NCBI GenBank assembly: GCA_945873115.1
Contig: CAMCBT010000015.1
Span: 1 to 36,729, forward strand
DNA: 36,729 nt
Origin: an uncultured Mitsuokella sp.
GTDB lineage: Bacteria > Bacillota > Negativicutes > Selenomonadales > Selenomonadaceae
Direction of reading: 5' to 3'
Below are positions 7,667-14,925 of this stretch, in pieces (position 1 is the stretch's first letter; each line of letters begins with the position of its first letter). The notes under the pieces were generated by a model. The model searched no databases and was not told the DNA's origin. It saw nothing but the letters and a program-made list of their open reading frames with translations. A program made the translations under genes and the position numbers.

Positions 7667-7800
7667 TATGACTTCCGCCTCCCGAATGTTTTACGGAGCC
7701 AAAGCTTCCATGACTATTATGCATCTTTATCCGGGCACGCAGACGAGAGCTGCTGCGAATATGGTACTTCTCGCATAGGAATAGAATGGAACCCTCGTCG
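7645..7800 (-). ncRNA. Unassigned leader or small RNA candidate
   Basis: This minus-strand stretch lies between two intrinsic terminators and has no convincing reading frame. It contains several short helices, for example GGAAGC/GGCTCC-like pairing around 7700-7720, and ends in the 7635-7666 terminator. I do not recognise it as a common riboswitch class, and no clear promoter was found. An attenuating leader of the Cys-rich/epimerase operon and an independent small RNA are both possible. Confidence 0.3.
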
Positions 7801-7818
7801 CGGATTGCATGGAAAAAA

Positions 7819-7860
7819 GGGGGTGCTTCGCATGGAAAGCTTCCATGTAAAGCACCCCCT
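7819..7860 (-). terminator. Intrinsic terminator of the ComK-like/DUF1659/DUF2922 operon
   Basis: Minus strand: AGGGGGTGCTT...AAGCACCCCC, with an extra inner helix (ATGGAA/TTCCAT), followed by TTTTTT. It begins 19 bases after the DUF2922 stop at 7879. Confidence 0.9.
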
Positions 7861-7878
7861 AGGAGGAGCAAGTGGTAT

Positions 7879-8091
7879 TTAGGCGAGCATCTCTTCGTCG
7901 ACGCTCTGGATGTAGACGGACTTCACGCCGGTGGGCGCGACGCCCCCTACCGTGATGGCCTTCTTCTCGATGATCTCATTCAGGAGGACCATCACCTCGT
8001 CCTTGGCGAGGCCCTCCTTCGGGTTCGCCAGAGAGAGGGTCGTGGTCTTGTTCTCCGAGAGGGTGAGCACCATTTTCAGTGTCTTTGCCAT
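7879..8091 (-). CDS. DUF2922 family small protein
   Basis: The 70-residue cytoplasmic protein matches the DUF2922 pattern: MAKTLKMVLTLSENKTTTLSL at the start, an NPKEGL segment, a central EVMVLLNEII helix, and a C-terminal half leading to TGVKSVYI. The family is widespread in firmicutes, nearly always paired with DUF1659, and its function is unknown. The start follows GGAAGGATACCC. The DUF1659 gene ends 30 bases upstream and the operon terminator follows. Confidence 0.82.
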   Translation of the reverse strand: MAKTLKMVLTLSENKTTTLSLANPKEGLAKDEVMVLLNEIIEKKAITVGGVAPTGVKSVYIQSVDEEMLA

Positions 8092-8121
8092 GGGTATCCT
8101 TCCTTTCCTATACTATTGGAC

Positions 8122-8340
8122 TCAAGCAGTCTCGCCCAGGGCCTTCACGTCTTGGCGGCGGATTTCCACCACCGGAGCGGACTGCAGGCCACCGAGCTTC
8201 GTGCCGATGGAATAGAGCTCCTCATCGCTGAGGGTGGGCGTGATGTTGGCGAAGGTGCGCTGCACATAGGACTGGGTGCCCGTCGCCGTCTTTCCCGCCT
8301 GCATCTTCAGGATGAGCTTCGTGGATTGTACTGTAGCCAT
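8122..8340 (-). CDS. DUF1659 family small protein
   Basis: A 72-residue protein fitting the DUF1659 family: an N-terminal strand segment ATVQSTKLILKMQ, a central RTFANITPTLSDEELYSIGTK, and a C-terminal VVEIRRQDV. Function is unknown; it pairs with DUF2922 in many firmicutes. The start at 8340 is preceded by AAAGGAG with good spacing; the longer open frame upstream (to 8535) overlaps the neighbouring gene in another frame and lacks a ribosome site. It is the second gene of the operon. Confidence 0.82.
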   Translation of the reverse strand: MATVQSTKLILKMQAGKTATGTQSYVQRTFANITPTLSDEELYSIGTKLGGLQSAPVVEIRRQDVKALGETA

Positions 8341-8434
8341 TTGGGATTCTCCTTTCTTTCTGCCTTGCCCTTGCTCCTCCTTACACCCATAGACATGCAG
8401 CCGGGAGGCACTTTGGCAACCAGAGGGAGAAAAT

Positions 8435-8965
8435 TTATAGGCCGAGGTACACCCGCTCCTCCTCCCGGATACAGGCAGAGAGGGAAAGGAGGGCATCGGC
8501 GTAGCAGGAGCGGCCCTCCTCCAGCCGCTCCCCATTCACCCAGGCCGACCAGAGAGAGTCCACTGCCGTCCCATCCAGGAGGTGGATGCGGCTCTTGGCC
8601 TCCCCCTCCCCCTTCAGGGGCTCGAGGTCGATCCTCCGGCTGGCATTGATATAGGCCAGCGTCCCCCGGGCCACGGTCCCCCGCCGCACCTGGGTGGGCA
8701 CCAGCACGAGCCAGGGCTCGATGACGAGGGTGCGATTACGCCGGGTGCACCGGGCCCTCCGGCGGCTGCTCCCGGCGAGCTTCTGGAGAAGGGGCAGCGT
8801 CATGCCGTGGCGCCCCGCATACATGGCAAGCACATGGCGCACCACATGGGGCAGCCAGAGGCTCCCGCTTCGGACGATGATGCGCGTCCCATTCTCCCCA
8901 CTGGTGCCGATTTCCGGCACGATGGCCAGCACATCCCGCTCCGCTGGCAAGTATTTCGGTTCCAT
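8435..8965 (-). CDS. ComK-like protein (possible competence transcription factor family)
   Basis: A 176-residue basic protein that I align by eye with Bacillus ComK. Shared landmarks are a YAGR motif in the first third (MYAGRHGMTLP), then a stretch of the form PWLVLVPTQ...RGTVARGTLAYIN, matching the ComK segment before its GWISH motif, and a C-terminal W-containing DSLWSAWVNGERLEEG. In Bacillus this family binds DNA and switches on competence genes. The middle is strongly basic (SSRRRARCTRRNR), consistent with nucleic-acid binding. The ATG at 8965 follows AAAGGAGGA; an upstream ATG at 8992 is less well placed. First gene of the DUF1659/DUF2922 operon. Assignment is by motif resemblance only. 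Confidence 0.5.
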   Translation of the reverse strand: MEPKYLPAERDVLAIVPEIGTSGENGTRIIVRSGSLWLPHVVRHVLAMYAGRHGMTLPLLQKLAGSSRRRARCTRRNRTLVIEPWLVLVPTQVRRGTVARGTLAYINASRRIDLEPLKGEGEAKSRIHLLDGTAVDSLWSAWVNGERLEEGRSCYADALLSLSACIREEERVYLGL

Positions 8966-9064
8966 AGTATTCCTCCTTTGCTTTCCCCACAAGCACGTCG
9001 AAATTCCCTTCCTAGATAATACTACAGATGTTCTATAAATGCAACATTTGTTCTCTATCTGGCG

Positions 9065-9095
9065 AAAAAAAAACAGCTACGTTGAAGTAGCTGCC
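9065..9095 (-). terminator. Intrinsic terminator of the CAP-domain gene
   Basis: Minus strand: CAGCTAC-TTCAAC-GTAGCTG followed by nine T residues. It lies about 80 bases after the stop at 9172. Confidence 0.9.
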
Positions 9096-9171
9096 TTTCA
9101 TAGGTTTGACAGAAAAGGCGGGTCGCATATGCAACCCTACAGTCTTTGTCTCTGGTCGGTGCCCTCTGGTA

Positions 9172-9624
9172 TCAATCGTTGCTGGAGAGCTCCATTGCCC
9201 AGTAGTAATGACCATCGCTGCCCTGGATGCAGGAAACAGAAATCTGCGTATAATGACCGTTGAGGATGTTGGCGCGATGCGTGGGGGAACCCATCCATGC
9301 GCGAACCATCTTCTGTGCGTCCATAACGCGGCTCACAGCGAGGTTCTCACCGAACCAGGAGTAAGAAGCACCATTGAGGACCGTCTTGACGGAGCTGCCG
9401 TCCGGACGCTGATGAGCAAACTTGACGCTTGCTTCCTGAGCGCGGATAGCGGAAGCCTTCTGGAGGTCCGCGGCAACGGTAACAGGCGCAAGACCAGCAG
9501 CCTGACGCTCGATGTTGACATAAGCAACAACGTCGCTTTCAAGGCTGGAAGCGGAAGCCGTGCCAGACATCATGACCACACCGACCATAACCAGCATGGT
9601 AACAATCGTCTGCAGAGCTTTCAT
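9172..9624 (-). CDS. Secreted CAP (SCP/PR1) domain protein
   Basis: A 150-residue exported protein. Residues 1-25 form a signal peptide ending TASA-SS. The rest is a compact bacterial CAP domain: an early helix VAYVNIERQAAGLAPV, a ligand-site His in KFAHQRPDG, FGENLA, and the signature HRANIL. The usual C-terminal tryptophan strand appears as HYYWAMELS. Bacterial YkwD-type CAP proteins are extracellular and of uncertain biochemical role. The start at 9624 is preferred over the upstream ATG at 9684 because it gives a proper signal peptide. It has its own promoter (9813-9841), a leader of about 180 bases and a terminator. Confidence 0.87.
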   Translation of the reverse strand: MKALQTIVTMLVMVGVVMMSGTASASSLESDVVAYVNIERQAAGLAPVTVAADLQKASAIRAQEASVKFAHQRPDGSSVKTVLNGASYSWFGENLAVSRVMDAQKMVRAWMGSPTHRANILNGHYTQISVSCIQGSDGHYYWAMELSSND

Positions 9625-9812
9625 GGTATTCACGCCTCTTTTCGTTAAATCGTTGTTTTTGACTATGAGCACTTGTCTCCACACAACGTAACTCTGCTAT
9701 AAAGCAAGTCTCAAACCCGTATTTAACGATCGCGAATGCGTCTGCTGATTCAGCCAACTCTTGACTGTGGTCTGTGGTAATGATGTTGTATTCGGTTTTT
9801 CTTACTGCATAC

Positions 9813-9841
9813 AGTATAGCACTATGGCCCTAGAGATTCAA
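9813..9841 (-). promoter_or_regulatory. Promoter of the CAP-domain gene
   Basis: Minus strand: TTGAAT (9841-9836), 17-base spacer, TATACT (9818-9813). Transcription would begin near 9806, leaving a long leader of about 180 bases with no recognised element. The rest of the gap, 9842-10002, holds short GC-rich inverted repeats (for example GGAAG-G-CTTCC near 9917) but no gene I can support. Confidence 0.75.
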
Positions 9842-10002
9842 CCCCTTTTTAAAAATCCATCAAAAAATTTTCGTGTTTTCCCCGGAGGCTTGCTCTCGCA
9901 GGCAATTCTCCGTCCGGAAGGCTTCCAGAAGGCGTACCGGGCCTCCCCTCCACCGCCCCCGGTCCTAGCCCTACCTTCGTCCCCCCTTCCTCCGAGATAA
10001 CA

Positions 10003-10024
10003 AAAAACCGCACCTTTCGGTGCG
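10003..10024 (-). terminator. Terminator of tRNA-Val(CAC)
   Basis: Minus strand: CCGCACC-GAAA-GGTGCGG followed by TTTTTT. It lies about 10 bases past the tRNA 3' end. Confidence 0.93.
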
Positions 10025-10033
10025 GATGCTTTC

Positions 10034-10109
10034 TGGTGCTCACTGAGGGACTCGAACCCCCGACCCCCTCCATGTGACGGAGATGCTCTACCAACTGAGC
10101 TAAGTGAGC
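10034..10109 (-). tRNA. tRNA-Val, anticodon CAC
   Basis: A 76-nt cloverleaf with encoded CCA. The acceptor stem GCTCACT/AGTGAGC is perfect. The D arm is GCTC..GAGC, the anticodon stem TCTCC/GGAGG closes a 7-base loop GTCACAT (anticodon CAC), and the T arm carries TTCGAGT. G at position 32 is less usual than a pyrimidine. Reads the GUG codon. It has its own promoter and terminator. Confidence 0.93.
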
Positions 10110-10124
10110 CTTAGGACGCTTGCT

Positions 10125-10153
10125 AGTATACAACAAAACGCCTTGTTTTGCAA
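10125..10153 (-). promoter_or_regulatory. Promoter of tRNA-Val(CAC)
   Basis: Minus strand: TTGCAA (10153-10148), 17-base spacer, TATACT (10130-10125), 16 bases before the tRNA 5' end. Confidence 0.8.
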
Positions 10154-10172
10154 GCGGAAATCGCCTGCGCGG

Positions 10173-10200
10173 AAAATAGAAAACCGCCACATTTGGGCGG
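10173..10200 (-). terminator. Terminator of tRNA-Val(GAC)
   Basis: Minus strand: CCGCC-CAAATGT-GGCGG followed by TTTTCTATTTT, just after the tRNA-Val(GAC) 3' end. Confidence 0.75.
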
Positions 10201-10213
10201 TGCGCTGTCTAAA

Positions 10214-10290
10214 TGGTGGGGTTAACAAGATTCGAACTTGTGACCTCCTCGATGTCAACGAGACACTCTAACCAACTGAGCTATAACCCC
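10214..10290 (-). tRNA. tRNA-Val, anticodon GAC
   Basis: A 77-nt cloverleaf with encoded CCA. The acceptor stem is GGGGTTA/TAACCCC; the D arm is GCTC..GAGT; the anticodon stem TCTCG/CGAGG closes loop TTGACAT (anticodon GAC); the T arm carries TTCGAAT. Reads GUC and GUU. It is followed by a terminator and then by an independently promoted tRNA-Val(CAC). Confidence 0.95.
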
Positions 10291-10311
10291 ATGTCGTTAA
10301 GGACAAGATTT

Positions 10312-10340
10312 ATTATAGCTAGGTCAGCACCTGCTGTCAA
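10312..10340 (-). promoter_or_regulatory. Full-consensus promoter of tRNA-Val(GAC)
   Basis: Minus strand: TTGACA (10340-10335), 17-base spacer, TATAAT (10317-10312). This is an exact consensus sigma-70 promoter about 22 bases upstream of the tRNA. Confidence 0.93.
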
Positions 10341-10382
10341 CAGCTTTTTTATTATAATTTCATGAGTGTATCTTCCCGGCGT

Positions 10383-10814
10383 CTAGGGCAGCACAGCCAT
10401 CATGACCCCGCCTGCGGCGATGAGGGCGATGGCCACCGCGTGGGCAGGGCTCACACTCTCGTGGAAGAAGATCACGGCGAGCAGCACGGCGAAGACGACG
10501 CTGAGCTTGTCGATGGGGGCCACCTGGGCCACGTCCCCCGTCTTCAGGGCCATGAAGTAGAAGAGCCAGGAGACAGCCCCCGCCACGCCGGAGAGGGTGA
10601 TGGCGAGGAGGGCTTTTTTGTCGGCGAGGATGGCCGGCACGTTCCCGGCGCTCCCCTGGACGAAGGCCACGCCGATGAGGAAGACCGCCATGATGGCAGC
10701 ACGGATGGCCGTCGCTGCCCCACTGTCTAGCCCTGCGAGGCCGATTTTCCCGAAGATGGAGACAAAGGCGGCGCTGACGGCGGAGAGCAGTGCGTAGATA
10801 AGCCAGGAGTCCAA
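10383..10814 (-). CDS. Small EamA/DMT-superfamily membrane protein
   Basis: A 143-residue inner-membrane protein with about five hydrophobic helices, equal to one EamA repeat (half of a standard 10-helix DMT carrier). Typical features are the opening SWLIYALLSAVSAAFVSIFGKIGL, a central GAVSWLFYFMALKTGDVAQVAPIDKLSVV, and the last helix ending GGVMMAVLP. Such half-size members probably act as dimers; the substrate is unknown. No ATG is suitable. A TTG at 10814 follows AGGAAAGGAAG and begins at the first helix; extending further upstream would read through the structured repeats. Repeat copies 2 and 3 would lie in its leader if transcription starts beyond them. Confidence 0.75.
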   Translation of the reverse strand: MDSWLIYALLSAVSAAFVSIFGKIGLAGLDSGAATAIRAAIMAVFLIGVAFVQGSAGNVPAILADKKALLAITLSGVAGAVSWLFYFMALKTGDVAQVAPIDKLSVVFAVLLAVIFFHESVSPAHAVAIALIAAGGVMMAVLP

Positions 10815-10845
10815 TGGATTCGCTTCCTTTCCTACAATATATAAA

Positions 10846-10952
10846 AAACTACACGCACAAACGTCCACTTGCGGGTCTTGTGCGCCGCCCTTGCAGTAAA
10901 TCCTGCCAATCACGCTGCGCCTGCGGCTTGCGTTCTTGGGGATTTACATAGT
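10846..10952. repeat. 107-nt structured repeat, copy 2
   Basis: Directly abuts copy 3 in tandem. The closing stem of the second hairpin is GTAAATCC/GGATTTAC, different from the other copies yet perfectly paired. The inner helix is ACGC/GCGT where copy 1 has AGTC/GACT. CCAATC and TTCTTGG are invariant. The first hairpin's outer stem CGCACAA/TTGTGCG is identical to copy 1. Confidence 0.88.
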
Positions 10953-11060
10953 AAACTACACGCACAAACGTCCACTTTGTGGACATTGTGCGCCGCCCTT
11001 GCAAGAGAACAACCAATCATCTGCGCCCTTTGGGCTTGATTCTTGGGTTCTCATAGTAAA
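10953..11060. repeat. 108-nt structured repeat, copy 3
   Basis: Second member of the tandem pair. The closing stem is GAGAAC/GTTCTC, the inner helix ATC/GAT, and the tip GCCC/GGGC. The first hairpin is stronger than in the other copies (GTCCAC/GTGGAC inside CGCACAA/TTGTGCG). It ends right at the enolase terminator. Confidence 0.88.
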
Positions 11061-11099
11061 AAGGGCTGTGATAAAATGCCCTTTCATTTTATCACAGCC
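11058..11099 (-). terminator. eno: Enolase terminator
   Basis: A 15-bp perfect stem, GGCTGTGATAAAATG (11064-11078) with CATTTTATCACAGCC (11085-11099), followed on the minus strand by a T run. It begins about 20 bases after the eno stop. Confidence 0.93.
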
Positions 11100-11120
11100 T
11101 TGGCTATTTGGTGCAAGAAA

Positions 11121-12500
<1,380 letters not shown>

Positions 12501-12502
12501 CT

Positions 12503-12531
12503 AGGATAGCATATATGAAAGTGATTTTCAA
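12503..12531 (-). promoter_or_regulatory. Enolase promoter
   Basis: Minus strand: TTGAAA (12531-12526), 17-base spacer, TATCCT (12508-12503), giving a leader of about 75 bases. Confidence 0.7.
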
Positions 12532-12634
12532 TAGCTTTGTGAAATATTGCTTGTGCCTTTCGGCTGTCTCTGACTTCATTATAGAGAACGGCCCGCCGAA
12601 AAACTGTAACCCCTGCAACACATTTTCAAGGGGC

Positions 12635-14134
12635 TCAAAGGGTGCCGAGATCGAGTCGGTCGAAGCCCGTGAGAAACTCCTTCACCTGGGCAGCGATTTC
12701 CGCCACGCCGCCGGCCTTGCGGCTCTCCACATTGAGCGGCATCTGGGGATCGTGGAGGCTCATGCGCAGGAGCGCCCAGCCCGTGGGGAAGACGAGGCGG
12801 ATGCCCTCGTAGCTTGGCGAGGCGATGCGGATGCCCTTTTCCTTCGCCCGGCTCTCAAAGGCCGCCAGCACCTCCCGGCCGTAGGCGCGGAAGTCCTCTC
12901 CCTTGATCTTGAAGCGGTACTCCCGAGCCTCCTGGGGCTCGCCGAGGCCGCGGACGAGATCCGCGAGGCTCTTGCCCTTCGCCTTTGCCTTGCCGGCGGC
13001 GATGAGGAGCTTCACGGCGAGATAGGCCCCGTCGTCCAGGAAGTAGTTCTCCGAAAGAGCCCCGTGGCCGCTGGTCTCGATGGCGAGCGGCGACTTCGTT
13101 CCCGCCTTGTTGAGGCGGATGCACTCGTCGATGACGTTCTTGTACCCCCGCATATAGCGATGGTGCTTGAGGCCCAGGGTCTTCGTCAAAAACTCTGTGA
13201 GCTCGTCGCTGGTGACAGAGTCCGTCACGATGGTGGAGCCTGGGTACTCCGGCGCGAGGATGGCCGCCATCATGGCGATGAGGGCGTTTCGGCTGATTTC
13301 CTTTCCGTTCTTCAGCACGGCGCTCATGCGGTCCACGTCCGTGTCGAAGATGAGACCGAGATCCGCGCGGGCATCCAGCACTGCCTTTCGGATGGCCGCC
13401 ATGGCCTGCTTGTTCTCCGGGTTCGGGATATGATTCGGGAAGTGGCCGTCCGGCTCCAAGAAGACGCTGCCGGAGGTGTCGGCCCCGAGACGCCCCAGCA
13501 CCTGGGTGGCAAAGAAGCCGCCGGCGCCGTTGCCCGCGTCCACCACGATGTGCATGCCCTTTAGCGGTGTCTCCCCCATATCGAGGCCCTGGCGGATTTT
13601 CTTCCGCAGGTGATGGCAATAGCGCTCCATGAGGTCGTAGCGCTGGACGCGGGCCATGTCCCCCTTCTGCTCCGGCGTGCGCACGGCGGCTGAAAGGATG
13701 GCGTCGATATCCTCGTGCTCCACGCCCCCCTCCTTCGTGAAGAACTTGAGGCCGTTCCTGTTATAGGGCAGGTGGCTCGCCGTGATCATGATGGTGCCGT
13801 CCATCTTCGTCTCCGGGAAGACGGTGGCCATGAACATGGCCGGCGTGGAGGCGAGGCCGCAGTCCACCGCCACGCAGCCCGCATAGGAGAGGGCTGCGAG
13901 CACGGCCTCCTTCAGCTCCTTCGCCGAAAGGCGGGAGTCGTGGCCCACCGCCACCCGGAGGTCCTTCTTCGCCTTGCCCGTGTGCGCCGCCAGGAACTCC
14001 AGGAAGCCCGAAGCAATGCGGTTCGCCGCCTCCGCGGAAAGCGTCACAGGCTCCCCTGCCACGCCCTCCAGTGCCACGCCCCGCACATCGCTGCCATTGG
14101 CGAGGCTGCGCATCGTCTGCTCGGATGTAATCAT
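12635..14134 (-). CDS. Phosphomannomutase/phosphoglucomutase (alpha-D-phosphohexomutase)
   Basis: Interconverts hexose 1- and 6-phosphates, supplying precursors for surface sugars or for glycogen and central metabolism. The 499-residue protein shows the four-domain family's motifs in order: HDSRLSAKELK, the phosphoserine loop ITASHLPYNRNG, the metal site DTDVDRM, the sugar-specificity loop ETSGHGALSENYFLDDGAY, and a C-terminal phosphate-binding domain. All catalytic residues are present. It resembles bifunctional ManB/PGM enzymes; the preferred sugar cannot be told. The ATG at 14134 follows AAGGGGGCG. No terminator is evident before the eno promoter. Confidence 0.93.
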   Translation of the reverse strand: MITSEQTMRSLANGSDVRGVALEGVAGEPVTLSAEAANRIASGFLEFLAAHTGKAKKDLRVAVGHDSRLSAKELKEAVLAALSYAGCVAVDCGLASTPAMFMATVFPETKMDGTIMITASHLPYNRNGLKFFTKEGGVEHEDIDAILSAAVRTPEQKGDMARVQRYDLMERYCHHLRKKIRQGLDMGETPLKGMHIVVDAGNGAGGFFATQVLGRLGADTSGSVFLEPDGHFPNHIPNPENKQAMAAIRKAVLDARADLGLIFDTDVDRMSAVLKNGKEISRNALIAMMAAILAPEYPGSTIVTDSVTSDELTEFLTKTLGLKHHRYMRGYKNVIDECIRLNKAGTKSPLAIETSGHGALSENYFLDDGAYLAVKLLIAAGKAKAKGKSLADLVRGLGEPQEAREYRFKIKGEDFRAYGREVLAAFESRAKEKGIRIASPSYEGIRLVFPTGWALLRMSLHDPQMPLNVESRKAGGVAEIAAQVKEFLTGFDRLDLGTL

Positions 14135-14175
14135 AATAGCGCCCCCTTGTCAAAATCTACAGATTATTCCCCTTC

Positions 14176-14204
14176 ATTATAGCGTATGGAGCCCATTTTT
14201 GCCA
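14176..14204 (-). promoter_or_regulatory. Candidate promoter of the phosphohexomutase gene
   Basis: Minus strand: TGGCAA (14204-14199), 17-base spacer, perfect TATAAT (14181-14176), about 40 bases before the ATG. The -35 is weak. Confidence 0.55.
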
Positions 14205-14214
14205 CAGGGAAATC

Positions 14215-14235
14215 GATTCTATGTCAAGTCGTGTG
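14215..14235 (+). repeat. 21-bp direct repeat, left flank of the autotransporter segment
   Basis: GATTCTATGTCAAGTCGTGTG, repeated with one mismatch at 18393-18413 in the same orientation. The two copies bracket a 4.2-kb segment holding only the autotransporter and its partner gene. Confidence 0.7.
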
Positions 14236-14289
14236 TGTAGGACATCCGCCGAAATTATGACAGCCGCCCACGTTATTGAGCACATCAAA

Positions 14290-14325
14290 ATAGGACACCT
14301 CTCAAAAAAGAGGTGTCCTACTCCC
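14290..14325 (-). terminator. Terminator of the autotransporter operon
   Basis: TAGGACACCTCT (14291-14302) pairs with AGAGGTGTCCTA around a short A/T loop, followed on the minus strand by TTTT. It lies about 20 bases past the stop at 14346. Confidence 0.88.
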
Positions 14326-14345
14326 TAGGTATACCATATAGGCAT

Positions 14346-14906
14346 CTATGCGCCACGCATCTCCGCAAATACCTGCGCATGACGCCTGATATCACCTTCG
14401 AGTAATGCTAACAGATCGATGAGCTCGTGCGGCGCAGGTGCCGCCAGAGGCGGCAAACAGATGTCGGCAATAACGAGCATATTGGGCGTCAGATAGTAGC
14501 GGACGAGACGGCTTTCTGCAGTGGCTCGCATCAGTTGCGGCATAACTTCCGCCGCGAACGCATCACAGACATACTCGTTCCCCCCAAAAAGCGGCGAAAG
14601 ATTCATTCGAAGTACGAGAAAGCCCGTCATGTCAAAAATCACCGCGATAGGCAGATCCGTTCCTGCCATGCGAGTCCTGAAATGGACAAGGAGACTCTCA
14701 CGCGTATCCTTTAGTCGTTCCACCCGCACAGGACCGTGCGGATGTTGTCCAAGATAAGCTAGAAACTCTTTTGCCCCTGTTGGCCACACATCAGATGGCT
14801 TGCGTGCAGGAGAAGTAGTTCTTTCTGTAGCAGTTCCATGCAGATGCACTGCTGCACCTTGTGAGAGCTCTATCTGTTCTGTCTTTTCCAGAATCCTTTC
14901 TGTCAT
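14346..14906 (-). CDS. Unknown protein co-transcribed with the autotransporter
   Basis: Not confidently recognised. The 186-residue protein has no signal peptide. The first 45 residues are low in structure (a TSPARKPSD stretch). The remainder alternates strands and helices, including IAVIFDMTGFLVLRMNLSPLF, ESRLVRYYLTPNMLVIADICLPP and a C-terminal helix ELIDLLALLEGDIRRHAQVF. The pattern is faintly like YbjN / type III chaperone-like folds. The ATG at 14906 (after AGGAAG, 6-base spacing) is preferred over a GTG at 14921. It begins 20 bases after the autotransporter stop, so it is in the same operon. A role in autotransporter folding, secretion or control is inferred only from position. Confidence 0.65.
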   Translation of the reverse strand: MTERILEKTEQIELSQGAAVHLHGTATERTTSPARKPSDVWPTGAKEFLAYLGQHPHGPVRVERLKDTRESLLVHFRTRMAGTDLPIAVIFDMTGFLVLRMNLSPLFGGNEYVCDAFAAEVMPQLMRATAESRLVRYYLTPNMLVIADICLPPLAAPAPHELIDLLALLEGDIRRHAQVFAEMRGA

Positions 14907-14925
14907 TGCTCGCTTCCTCACTGCC

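Noticed and set aside
7645..7800. Glutamine or c-di-GMP riboswitch
   Set aside because: A few short matches (CGGAAGT, GAAGG) but not the full conserved core of either class.
7617..7871. 84-residue minus-strand frame between two terminators
   Set aside because: It includes both terminator hairpins and has no ribosome site; treated as a non-coding leader or small RNA instead.
10321..10340. Plus-strand terminator GCTGT/ACAGC followed by T6
   Set aside because: The stem has almost no loop and overlaps the consensus tRNA promoter; no plus-strand gene ends here.
10846..11060. CRISPR array
   Set aside because: Two tandem copies of a 107-nt unit with no spacers; units are structured and abut directly.
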